DNA of 64,000 nucleotides from Eurosta solidaginis (Eukaryota; Arthropoda; Insecta; Diptera; Tephritidae), in the NCBI RefSeq assembly GCF_040869045.1, contig NC_090319.1, forward strand, positions 376,231,601 to 376,295,600. The letters are read 5' to 3'. Of the stretch, positions 32,356-43,181 are shown in pieces. Numbering within the stretch: position 1 is the first letter of the stretch; every line of letters starts with the position of its first letter. Both the position numbers and the translations under genes were made by a program. Below the pieces are notes generated by a model. The model saw only the letters and a list, made by a program, of their open reading frames with translations. It did no database searches and was not told the DNA's origin.

Positions 32356-33453
32356 GTGTGTTTTTGCTACTCCATCGGTGGAGGTGCACAGGGGGTGCAT
32401 AAATCTGACAAACACATTGAAGCTGTACTGAATAGCCCCAAACCAACGAATGTGGAGGAGCTACAGCTGTTTTTAGGAAAAGCTACTTACTATAGTGCAT
32501 TTATCCCAGACCTGGCGACGAGAGCGCGACCATTGCGCGATATGCTGAAAAGCGAAAAATTTCACTGGTCCAAAGAGGCAAATTCAGCCTTTGAGTATCT
32601 AAAACAGGCGCTGGTTTCTCCACAAGTCTTGATACCCTACAACCCGGCACTACCGGTTCTACTAGCGACGGACGCGAGTCAAACAGGGTTGGGAGCGGTG
32701 CTATCACATCGCTTAGAGAACGGAACTGAACGACCCATTGCATACGCAAGTCGAACACTGAATACTGCAGAACAGCGATACCCACAGATGGACAAAGAGG
32801 CACTGGCAATAGTATGGGCAGTTCAGAAATTTTTCAAATATTTATACGCGCGTCATTTCACGCTAATCACAGATCATAAACCGTTGTCACAAATTTTACA
32901 ACCAGACAAGTCTCTACCAGTACTTTGCATTAGCAGAATGGCTAATTACGCAGACTTTCTGAGTAGATTTGATTTCGAAGTGGTGTATAAAAATTCAAAG
33001 GCAAACGCTAACGCCGACTATCTTTCACGGGCCCACCCTCTACGACAGCAACCATTACAGGTGGGACAGGTGCGGATAATCCAGACGAATACGACGAGTT
33101 CGACAATTTTGTGATTCGCCAAATCAACCAATTACCATTAAGATCCGACAAAATTGCAAACGAATCCAGAAAAGACGATCGACTGGGTAAATTAATTAAA
33201 CTGCTGGAAACAGGTCAATGCTTGAAGAGGATAGGATACAAGTGCCCAGAAGTGAGTTACAAGCTATCGTCAGGATTTGATGTTCGAGCATCGCGTCGTC
33301 ATTCCACCAAAGTACAGAGCCAAACTGCTTGACAATTTACACACATCACACCTAGGGATTGTCAAGATGAAAGGAATCGCCCGCTCATTCATATACTGGC
33401 CGGGCATTGACAATGATATCGAGAACATGGCGAACAAATGCGAATCATGTGCA
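32356..33453 (+). pseudogene. RNase H and integrase zinc domain of the Ty3/gypsy element
   Basis: The frame 32356-33114 carries the end of RT (LFLGKATYYSAFIPDL), then RNase H with its catalytic set ATDASQTGLGAVL, DKEALAIVWA and TDHKPLSQ. After a frameshift at about 33115-33280 the integrase H2C2 zinc domain follows (HTSHLGIVKMKG, KCESCAKQ). It breaks off at 33453, where the inverted LTR piece starts. Confidence 0.75.
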
Positions 33454-33523
33454 AAACAGAGTTGCCAAAATGATATTAAATTAATTCAGTGTGTGGCGTT
33501 ACCACTTCGTTTCATACATAACA
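33454..33523 (-). repeat. Truncated 5' LTR piece, minus orientation
   Basis: Read on the minus strand it is the first 70 bases of the LTR, from TGTTATGTATGAAACG to GGCAACTCTGTTTTG. It marks the right boundary of the element next to the GATCC duplication. Confidence 0.65.
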
Positions 33524-33528
33524 GATCC

Positions 33529-33784
33529 CTAAATAACCCCGACGCGATCCCGAAAACCATCCATAAATGATCCCGGAAGGATCCCCAAATGATCCCGGAA
33601 AACTCTCGAAATAATCCTCACAGGATCCCGGACGGATCCCGTAAACTATCCGTGATGCCGGAAGGATCCCCAAATGATCCCGAAAGAGTCCCGAAATGAC
33701 CCTGAAGGGATCCCGAAAGTCATCCAGGAATGATACCGGAAGGATCCTCAAATGATCCCGCAATAGTCCCGAAATAACTACGAC
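33529..33784 (-). repeat. GGGATC minisatellite, right block
   Basis: It consists of units such as GATCCCGGAAGGATCCCCAAA. It is the continuation of the 28341-28856 block across the LTR element insertion, before the right palindrome arm. Confidence 0.7.
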
Positions 33785-34856
33785 ATATTCACTTATTTAG
33801 CAATGAATTCAAGTAGCCAGTTTTGATATTTTTATATACAAGTGGGTGTGACTTTAATTCGATTTTAAGATTTTTCTGTCGGCATGTACAAATACAAAAT
33901 GAAGTTCGCTTACCAATTTGCAAAAACATTGCTCAAAGTATTGTAACGATTTTACTTGCAAATCCTCTTATTTGCAATCTTCTGCTAAGTTCGAATCACT
34001 AAACTGTTGAATAAATAACTCCAATTTGTAATAATGCAAAATGGCCTTTATTTAAAGTACTTCACAATAACACTCAAACTGTGCAACGAATAGCTTGCTT
34101 AATAACCAAACTGATTGATAGCTCAAATGAAACTCTACTATTCAAAATAATACTGCTCTTGCTCGCTAGATAGCGTCTTAGTCGAAACTGCTTGACAACT
34201 CAAATCAAACTGAATTCCAGCGCCTCTACACTTGTTGCCTTATATACTGTCTGTTTTCAACGTTGCATCTTCTAGGCGCTTCCAGAATCTACTAGTTGCC
34301 ATTAGCTCTCAAACTTCTCAGCTGTAACTACAATTGCACAATTTTATAGCTTTTCTCATTGCATACTTATAGGAGTATCTCAGATATATGCATGTGTTTC
34401 TGGATTGACTCTCCGCTGCTCGTATACGTACATGGTAAATATGTGTAGACGCAATTATTGTTTTGAATTATTGATGTGAATTCGCGTCACTGCTTAGCAT
34501 CGGCTTAGTGATGGCAGCACCCCTTAGTTTTGCTAATATTCGTAACAGAATGTACGAGTTATCGCACTTGAAAGTCTGAAAAATCTTATTTGGAAAGTAG
34601 GCGGTGCCACGCCCATTGTCCAAAAAAAATTATGTGGATCAAGTATATGCAATGTCAGTAATTTACGTGCCAAATTTAAATAACGTGGCTTCTTTAGGTA
34701 CTGAAATATCGCATGTTCTGTGCGGAAATTTCTATATACAGAAAGAGACGTGGCTACTGACCTATTATATTATAAAAGGAATAACATTTCGGCCCCTGCT
34801 CAAAAACTTTCAGCTGAGTATGTAATGTTCGGTTACACCCGAAGTTAGCCTTCTTA
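33785..34856. repeat. Right arm and terminus of the family A element
   Basis: It mirrors 27100-27480 and is interrupted by the solo LTR at 33942-34547. It continues to a family end GTAATGTTCGGTTACACCCG...CTTAGCC-type at 34812-34850. A diverged copy of that end is at 51700-51750. Confidence 0.6.
33942..34547 (+). repeat. Solo LTR, family L, copy 1
   Basis: It begins TGTAACGATTTTACTTG and ends ATATTCGTAACA, giving TG...CA ends. The flanks GTAT (33938-33941) and GAAT (34548-34551) are a near-perfect 4-base duplication. The interruption is clear because the undisturbed palindrome arm (27310) has AACTCGTACATACTTTGAGC. There is no internal retroelement sequence, so it arose by LTR-LTR recombination. 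Confidence 0.75.
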
Positions 34857-36100
34857 ATTGTTTTAATTTAAACTACATATTACATTGTCAATGTATGAAG
34901 GTCGAGTAGTGCTGCACAAAACATACGAATCGGATATTTTATTGGAAATAAGGCCCACTTGCAGAACGGCAAGTTTTTTTTTTTTAGGCCAGAGTTAATT
35001 TAAAAAATTTGTCAAAATTGTATGAATTTAACACTTCATGTCAGGTTAACTCTGAATTAAAAATATAACTTAAGTCACTCATGCAAACAAGATATACTTT
35101 GGACGAGAACAAAATGTTTGCAGCAGATATAAACCGAAGTGGTATAATAGCATTCAATTTCTTTTTTCAAGATCAAACACCATACACGTTATTTAAAACT
35201 GAAGGATTGAAAACGAATGCTCTCCAACCAACACTCCGTACGTTGGCCCTGGAGAGCGCCGTTTCAGACCGTTAGTTGTGTATTGATCGGAATTACGTTC
35301 ATTCCGAAAACAATGATAAGTTTTAATGTTTTTAATATTTAAGGCTATCTGAATGCGTCGGACTCCTGTGAGCTTACTAATAGCAGCCGACGCGGATTCA
35401 ATAAGTGGAACCAATAATTGTTTTTATGTTAAAACGCTTATTCCTAAATATAAAAAAATAATGTATTATCTTGCCTTTATCTTTGTTGTGCAAATATGTT
35501 ATATATATTATGTTTTAAAAATTAGAAAGCTTTAATATTTACTCAGTTACGAAGTGTTAATTTACACTTTGAAATAAACAAAAAACACATGTATATATGA
35601 ACATTAGGGTGGCTAACAAAAGTTTGAATTTTTTACATCGAAATTAGAAAATTCGGTATGTCTTAAAACTTGTAAAAGTATCAAAGTACTAAAGCGAGCG
35701 TATATGGCCATATTTTCTTTTTATTTCTTAATATATTCAATGATGGATGTATTTGTTGGGAAATAGAACGATAAGTTAAACTCACAAGCAAAGCAAAAAC
35801 CTCAAATGGCAGCGAGATAGTAAAGAAACTGTCTTTGAAAATTGTCTAGGGTTTCGTAGGCCTTTATTATCACCAATTAAAAATTTATACTCAATAAATA
35901 GGTTTAAAAAAAAAAAAAAGCAAGCTTACAAAATAACTCACACCCCAATGCGGATGTTTCGTTATGTACAACTATCGTATAACGCTTTTAATCGATTTCA
36001 CAAGAGTCTCAGGGGTATCAAATTTTATTACTCTGAATGTTGCGGATAAAAAAGTTGTCTTATTCAAAGAAATTGTGTTAAAAAAATAATAATAAAAAGC
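34857..36100. other. Non-coding AT-rich region
   Basis: It has short open frames only (35081-35275, 35353-35535) with no domain or codon signal. No element ends are recognised. Confidence 0.4.
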
Positions 36101-36440
36101 TTACACCACACACAGAGGACTGCAGGCTCATGACGGGTATTATGTCTGGACACTGCCTTCTGGTGTGGCGAGGATGAAGCTATCGAGCACGTTTTGTGAT
36201 CTGCGCTGGCCAGGCCAAGGCTTCAGCTATTAGGAGTGATACAGTTATTAGATCTAGAAGTAGCAAGTGACTTAGGTCCTAGAAATCGTCTTTTATTTTC
36301 TAAGAAGGCGTAGTTATTTTATAAGGACCTAATGCTGGTTTTTGTTAGGGTTTTTGAGTTTGCTCGTTAAACAAACTTCTGGTAACACCATGGACTCATT
36401 CAGTCTATGTAGGGCTTCCACGGCCTGGCCATTTCAACAT
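36101..36440 (+). mobile_element. LOA/I-like LINE 3' fragment
   Basis: It is a degenerate plus-strand copy of the last part of ORF2 and the 3' untranslated region seen on the minus strand at 43080-43500 (AGGACTGCAGGCTCATGACG, GGAGTGATACAGTTATTAGA, AACTTCTGGTAACACCATGG). It ends at CATAACCTAAC near 36438. Confidence 0.65.
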
Positions 36441-36683
36441 AACCTAACGTTTATGCGATAAAACTTACACTGAAAGAAAAAAACTGGTAAAATCAACGGA
36501 ATTACGGGTCAGTGCCAGGTTGTTTCTGTTAAATTTTATCCATCAAAAAAAAATGCATTGATAGCTCTGTTAAAAACTAAGACCCGGTTTTTCAGTACAA
36601 GTTCAACTCAGTTTGTCAGTTAAACAACGCTTAAACTTATTCTGCAGTTTTGCAGTGTACTTTAACTGAAGTTTAAGCTGATC
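36441..36683. repeat. MITE-like fragments
   Basis: CACTGAAAGAAAAAAACTGG at 36470 matches the start of a family at 63327. A self-complementary TTTTTCAGT...ACTG block lies at about 36590-36675. Both are non-coding. Confidence 0.4.
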
Positions 36684-37245
36684 TTAAAGGGCCAATTAAA
36701 CTTCCTTAACCCCAACGCCATAGTCGTAACCATACCCATATCCATAACCATCTTCAATGTGATCGATTAATGGTGCCTTAACCTAAAAATCGTGAAAATT
36801 TCATAAAAATGAAGAAAACCCAAAAAATTACAAACATTTTCCACAAGAAATAAGTAAAAAGTAATAAAATCTACAAAAAGTTATTAAATTCACCAACTCA
36901 AATATTTTTAGGTTATGGATATGGCGAGAAACCAAAAACCAATTGGTTGGCTATGGTATGGTTATGGCGTTAGCGATATGGTATCATCATCATCATCATT
37001 TATTGCAAAAATAGTATTAGTACAATAAGATCTAGGATCTTTTATAGTACAACAAAAAGATAAATCGCAATGTAAAAAAGAACAAAAGTCATAACAGAGG
37101 GTTATGTAGGTTAAATAATCACATCAAACATAGAGAATTATCGTAATTTACTAGTATCTAAAATAAACAAATAATTAAATTCAATAACAAAACATTGTAT
37201 ACACTCATACATATTGATGGCGAAAACTCAAGAAGTATAATGGTT

Positions 37246-40098
37246 TCAACTAAAATGAGCATAAAGAACATTCTTAAAGTTGCTTTTATTTAGACTACTA
37301 CGTACGGATACTGGAATAGAGTTCCATAGGCGAATGGCATTGACAAAGAATAGCCGTCCAGATGTTAGATAGTTATAAGTTGGTACTATTAGGTCGTTGA
37401 TTCGAGCAGACCTGGGGAATATTAGCTTATCATATAGGTAACTAGGCTCCTTATACATGATAAGTTGACAAAGGAAAATGCTGTTCCTAGCTTTCAGATA
37501 TTCGAAGATTTCGCAGCCCAGTAGACGCGCTCTCCAGCTGGATATATGATCAAATCTGGCTAAGCCGAATACATAACGTGTAACATGATTAAATGCTACA
37601 TCAATTTTATGAGCAGACTGGGAGCTCAGTTTACTGTACACTAGCTCAGAGTAGCAAATGATCGGCATAATCAATTGAATTGCAAGTTTTCTTCTAACAT
37701 TGACCGGAGTATAAATAGCAGACATTCGTAAGTTTCTTAAGATATAGTATACTTTCTTAACCACCGAATTTACATGATCATCACAGGACAACGTCGTGTT
37801 AATAACAAAACCAAGATTATTCACTTTTGAAACGAGTTTGAGACATTTACTGGCAACGCGCAAGGGCGGAATACTTGAGAAACTTATTCGTTTTTTAGAT
37901 ATAGGCAACACGTATGATTTCTCACTGTTCATGCATAAGTCATTTTTCCTAGCCCATTCAAATATGGATGTTAAGTCATTATTCAATCTTGAGCATAAAT
38001 CGTTTGTCCCCTCATGATTTCCCGACAAATATAGTTGGACATCATCAGCATATGCATGCATATGAGCATGCTGACATGCATTAAATATGTCATTAATAAA
38101 AATACTAAAAAGTAGTGGACCCAAGATAGAGCCTTGGGGTACCCCTGCCAATAGTGGTTTTAGACCTGAAGTTTCGGAGCCGACTTTGACAAGCTGGGAT
38201 CTACCCGTCAGATAACTTCGCATGAGCCGCACTGCGGAGTCATCAAAATCAAAATAATTTTTTAATTTTGAGCACAGCAGGTCATGGTTCACAGAGTCGA
38301 AGGCTTTTGAGAAGTCAAGGAGGCATAATAAAGTAAACTGGTTTTTGTCAAAGGGTGCCCTGACGTCGTCTAAAATTTTTATGATAGCCGTGGAGCAACT
38401 GTGCTTTGATCGGAAGCCTGACTGGAATGGTGATAGCAGACTATGTTTGCAAACATGGTCTTTAATTTGTTCCGACAACAATATCTCAAAGACTTTCGAG
38501 AGTGCTGGCAAAATGCTGATAGGCCGAAAGTCACTAGGAAAATCTGCAAACTTAGTTTTTGCAATAGGTATAACCGTGGCAATCTTCCACATATCAGGGA
38601 AGCAGGAGGTAGTAATACTGTGGTTGATAATATGCGTCAATGTAGGAAGAATGTACGGGGCAATTATTTTAACAAATTTGAGCGGTATATTGTCCTGACC
38701 GATTGCGTTGGACCTTATTTTATTTATGCATCTCGCCACATCAAGTTCCGAAACAGCTGTAAACTCAAATACTTGACAAACAGGAACCACATATAAGGGA
38801 GGGGTTGAGAAACTGGTATTAAGACAAGACGGGTTAGCTTGGCTCACAAAAGCTGCATTAAGATCTTCAGGATTAAGGGAACAGTCAGAACTCTCACTCA
38901 CATGTACACGAAGTTTTTTCAGATTACGCCACAAAACATGATTAGGCAACGATATATTCAACATTTTACTGTAGTATCTGCATTTTTCTCTCCTAATATA
39001 GGCTGTGGTCTCATTTCGTGTAAGTTTGTATGCACGCCAATTTGCGTCGCTTCGGTTTTTCTTCCAAAGGGAATAAAGCTTATTGCGCTTGATAATCATA
39101 GCACGGACGGATCTATTAAACCAAGGGCAAGAGGAAGATCTGTTGCTATATACCCGAGATGGAACGTGAGTTGTATAGAGGTATAAAATAATTTCATTTA
39201 AAAATCTCAGCTTTTCATGCACCGAACTCAAGCTCCAACAAGTAGACCAATTTGTGCTGGAGATGTCTCCAAGAGGGTTATTTACGTCCATTCGTCGATA
39301 ATCTGGTGAAATGGATGGTCTAGCTACTGCATTGTGGTTATCGAGCACTACATCAAATGAACAGAAAATTAGATCATGTTCTGAGATAAAGGATAATTGA
39401 TCAAACTTTAAGACTTTAAACGTATCGGACACAATGAAATAGTCAAGAAGGCTGGGGCAGCAGTTCTGTCCATACCTTGTTGGTACGCACACATTAACCA
39501 CTTCAAGACCAACACTTGAAACATCGTCTAACAAACGGCAGGTATACGGGTCACTACATAAGAGATTAACATTAAAATCTCCGCAGATAATTATATCAGT
39601 GTAATCAACTGCGACCGAGGACAACATTGTAAAATATTCCTTCACGTTGCACAATTTATTAGGGTTATAGACGCACGAAAAAAGGACTTTGGACATTGAA
39701 CTAGGCACTTCAACTAGCAAGTTCTCAGTGACGCCAACAGCTATACTTGATATGATTCTCGACTTGAGATGTTTTTTACAATACATAGCAACACCACCAC
39801 CTTTCTTTACCTTTCTATCCATCCTTTAGAGTACGTATCCCTTTATGCCAAAATGGTCATCAAGTATTTCAGGTTTAAACCAAGTCTCGGAAACACAAAT
39901 GATATCAACACTAGATTGTTCAAATATCGCTCTGACTACATCCATCTTTTCACCATTTAAACTACGAGCATTAAAGTGCACCACGTTGAAACCTTTATGG
40001 TGCCTGCATAGGACATTAAGCAAAGCTAGGCTATTATTCGCAATGCCATTCGCATTTCTACTATCTCCAAACACTGAGTACAATCGAATTAAAAGCAA
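37246..40098 (-). pseudogene. ORF2 (endonuclease-reverse transcriptase), one in-frame stop
   Basis: One frame of 950 codons is interrupted only by TAA at 39826-39828 (KGYVL, stop, RMDRKVKK). Endonuclease motifs are FNARSLNGEK, ICVSETWF, GGGVAMYCKK, IICGDFNVN, LLDYFIVS and ISEHDLI. Reverse transcriptase motifs are IRSNAIGQDNIPLKFVK, FRPISILPALSK, SGFRSKHSCSTA, LDFSKAFDSV, GVPQGSILGPLLF and AYADDVQLY. The C-terminal part ends SNFKNVLYAHFS at the stop. The product would be the enzyme for target-primed reverse transcription. One nucleotide change separates this copy from an intact ORF. Confidence 0.85.
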
Positions 40099-40199
40099 CT
40101 TTAAAGTAAGTTATAGACAAAGCCGAAGTAAAAGAAAAAAAATAAATTAATGTTTGCGCCATCTTTACATAACAAAAAACAATGAATAAGCATATGAAC

Positions 40200-41044
40200 T
40201 TAAGGTTGGCGAAATCGATCCAGATCAGCCTCACTGGTAACTTTTGTTGGCTGTGCGGATGTATCAAGTCCATGCCTAACGTAGACCCAGCCACGGAGCG
40301 TGAATGCCGCCTGCAGCTTTCCCTGCCGCCTTAATTGGATAGCCGCTTGTAGCAAAAGCCTATTTTCCTTGGTAAGGCTCTCGTATAGGTGGAAGTTTTC
40401 CTGGATACCAAGGGGTTCCAGAGAAACAGCGCTTTTCATACGCCTACGGTGCTCCCCAAACGCACGGAGAGTACGATTGCGATCCAGCGGCGAATGGAAC
40501 TTGATCACAATCGCACCGTTGTTGCCTGCACGTGAGGGTCTCGTGCGGAAAATGGCCCTTATTTGCGGTGACTGAAAATCAATGGACATGCACACCACGT
40601 TAAAAATACTTTTTAGGTTTTCGCCCTCCTTATACGGGACACCAAAAGCGACAGCATCAGCAGCGACATCAGCAGTCAGTTTTTGCTGAAGTCCTTTTGC
40701 CAACTCTTTTTTGAGATTTTCTATTTCGGACTCAGACTTTTCTAATCTCTCCGTCAACAAAGAAATCTGCGTGGATGAGGCAGACAGAGTGTTGGTAAGT
40801 AACGAGATCTCCTCTCCGATACGTTTATTTATTTGTTTCTCCACTTCATCTAATCTTTGAGAGACGCCCTCTACCAAAAGCCGCAACTGGGCAGTCTGTT
40901 GATGCACCTTCGACTCGAATTCCTTCAGGGTGTTGTACACTGCTGAGAGGGTGATAGCTGCAGCCCCATCAACTTTTTGTGTTTTCGCGGCGGGGGAGCC
41001 CTTGCTCAAACGGCGTTTTACTGCGGGAGGAGTAATGTTTGGCA
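40200..41044 (-). CDS. LINE ORF1 protein, coiled coil plus FP25K-like end
   Basis: The open frame extends to 41096, but I choose the methionine at 41044 (MPNITPPAVKRRLSKG), which starts a basic N-terminus like other ORF1 proteins; this gives about 281 residues. Residues 30-130 form a long coiled coil (LTERLEKSESEIENLKKELA). The C-terminal half has RAIFRTRPSRAGNNGAIVIK and ESLTKENRLLLQAAIQLRR, then GWVYVRHG. This arrangement is seen in ORF1 proteins of insect LINEs related to the baculovirus FP25K protein (from memory, moderate). It would bind element RNA. The frame is intact. Confidence 0.65.
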
Positions 41045-41559
41045 TATTACCCAAGCGAAGACACCAGATCCAATATCGAAAACAACTTTGACGCACCTGG
41101 TCACCTTAATATATGTTAGCTGGGTGGCAACCCTGAACACTGTACGAATAAAAAGTATTTGCACACCTGCTTACGTCGCTATTCACTTAAGCGAATTTAT
41201 TTGGCGCTATTACAGAGTTATGTATGTATATAACGAAGTTAAAAAACTTACAAATTCTGTCGGAAAAATATCAAAACACGCTTTTTATAACATGTATCAC
41301 AGTACAAGGCACTATATTTAATTCTTATGGAATTCACCCCTGTATTCAACCCAAATTTCACTTATTTACACAATTTGTTGATTGTTTTTCGGCAGACGTA
41401 TTGTTTGCGGACTTAACACGAGCAGGGTTGCCAATCCTTTTTTTTATGGCACCATTTATCGATTACATTGATTTCCGTAAGGTAGGTTCGATCAGCTGTT
41501 TTATCTGGTTATGGTGATATGATTATAAGTCACCATTAATTGGTCCTTAAGCGGTCGAT

Positions 41560-41835
41560 ATGTCAGGGTGAAACTCTTGTGAATCAAACTAAGTGTGATA
41601 TCTTATCTGTGAACTCCCTGACAGGATGTTCAATATGGCTACTTTTTAGCGTTTTGACAGAGTGTTCAATATGGCTGCGCATAGGGCCGGCTATCTTCAG
41701 CGGGTGATAGAAAGAGATACAGAATGAGACAGTGATAGTCAATTACAAATCAGGTGATCCAATCACTTTAGAATTTTGACGTCTATGCAGAAGATATCAC
41801 ACTTAGTTTGATTCACAGTGTTAACCTATCGGTGA
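41560..41835. repeat. MITE family T with 29-base inverted ends
   Basis: GTGAATCAAACTAAGTGTGA at 41579 is mirrored at about 41789-41817 (ATATCACACTTAGTTTGATT). The body has GTTCAATATGGCTAC twice and GGGTGATAGAAAGAGATACA. A truncated copy lacking the left end lies at 55816-55990. Confidence 0.7.
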
Positions 41836-42613
41836 TTTGCGTTCGTTCGAAATGGTGTCGAATATACCCAACAAGCATTTGGGCTTGAGTACCATTAGAG
41901 CTCGTGTTGATAACTAGGCATACTTCTAAAATCTCAAGAGTTGTTTGGAAACAGTGGCTCAACTTAAGAATCATAGTGTACTCAGCAAAAGAGGGAATTT
42001 GTTATAAAGATAAAAATGATATTACTTAAGTTGAAAACTTGTGGTTCTTTGACTGGACTCAAGTGTAAGATTTTTTTGATTTCACCTCAACTTGATATCC
42101 AATGTAGCATATCAACTGGAGAAACGTGTTGAATTTTCATTTGAGAACTGTACATTTCTCTCAAATTTGGATAATAATTTGAAAATGCTAATGACGTCGG
42201 AGATTAACTCGAGAACTATAAATTTTAAAAAATGTCTCAAAGGTTGGATAGTAATTGGAGATTGAAGTTGGATATCAACTTGAGACCTATATGATTTAAG
42301 AATAACTAGGTAATGATGTTGGATATCACCTCCGAAACTAGATATATTTCGCTGGAGAAATATCTTTTAAATGTGTGTTGGGTAAGCAGAATCCAGTTGT
42401 GTCTACAAATTATCTAGATAATAAAAAACTAATGTTGCCGTACAAAAAAGCCTACCCAAAGGTGGTCTTAAACTGTGACTGAAAAACTACTGAGTAGTTT
42501 AATTGGAGTTTAAACTCTATACCTCATAGACTACTATAGAATAGAACTATACAACTTCATAGATCGAATTAATTTAAAAATTTATCAATAAACTTCAAAC
42601 TTATCACAGTGTG
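41836..42613. other. Non-coding region with loosely repeated phrases
   Basis: Phrases like TTGGATATCAACTTGAGA and GTTGGATATCACCTCCGA recur imperfectly at 42090-42340, suggesting a decayed tandem repeat. There is no gene. Confidence 0.4.
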
Positions 42614-42629
42614 CGATGAGTTTTCTTCA

Positions 42630-42963
42630 TTAGAAGCAACCCCTCAGCGGGTTAGGGGGTTAGAATATACCCGCGGTAGGTATGCCTGTCGTAAGAGCGC
42701 AATATATAGCTTCTCCAAACTCACCTATCCCCGGCGAATCCTGTTTCACTAACAGACGAGGATCTGGCGACCCCAGGTTCCTCATGGAATGGCCTGAAGG
42801 TTTAACGTGGCCATATAAATCGTTCCGGAGATGGTCGGGCTAGCACCTTAATGGTGCTGTGTTACCGGAGCGTACAGGATCTGTATCCGGCAAAGGACCA
42901 TCACATCGATAACACTCCCAAAGCCTTCGGGGAGCAACCTTATCGCTACAACAACAACAACAA
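42630..42963 (+). repeat. SINE copy D with clean target duplication
   Basis: The head CCTCAGCGGGTTAGGGGGTT, the ATACCCGCGGTAGGTATGCC block, an internal deletion near 42700 and a (CAA)n end are visible. The flanks CGATGAGTTTTCTTCA (42614-42629) and CGACGAGTTTTCTTCA (42964-42979) are a 16-base duplication with one mismatch. This copy is the strongest proof that the family is retroposed. Confidence 0.8.
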
Positions 42964-43181
42964 CGACGAGTTTTCTTCAAAATTTAAATATTTGTGGATA
43001 AAGTCCAAAGTGTAAAATTTCGTCTGACCAGACGACAACGCTAGGATGTGTTGAATTTATTCACTACTAATCGGAGGGTTAGGTTAGGTTGAACTGGCCG
43101 GTCCATGAGGACCTCACATAGACTGAATAAGTCCGTAGTGTTACCAGAAGTTTGTTTTAACGACCAAACTGAAAACCCCTA

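Larger units (their letters stand above)
28857..33523. mobile_element. Ty3/gypsy LTR retrotransposon with an inverted centre
   Basis: It is flanked by the 5-base duplication GATCC (28852-28856 and 33524-33528). The left end is an LTR in minus orientation, preceded by a purine tract and minus-strand integrase. The right end is the first 70 bases of an LTR, also in minus orientation. Between them, 30151-33453 is in plus orientation: partial LTR, gag, protease, reverse transcriptase, RNase H and the start of integrase. The integrase is thus split between the two strands. About 54 bases of LTR sequence are present at both breakpoints. Confidence 0.75.
36984..41444 (-). mobile_element. Near-complete CR1/jockey-group LINE
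   Basis: It is 4461 bases long, flanked by TATGGTA (36977-36983) and TATGGCA (41445-41451). The 3' end on the element strand is GCAATAAATGATGATGATG, with AATAAA and a (GAT)n tail. It has ORF1 and a single full-length ORF2 frame broken by one stop codon. It is one of the youngest-looking elements here. Confidence 0.8.
36684..41550. repeat. MITE family Z, copy 2, split by a LINE
   Basis: The left part is 36688-36983 (GGGCCAATTAAACTTCC...). The right part is 41445-41546 (ending CCATTAATTGGTCC). TTAA lies on both outer sides (36684-36687 and 41547-41550). It matches copy 1 at 21066 throughout. The LINE 36984-41444 sits in its middle. Confidence 0.65.
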
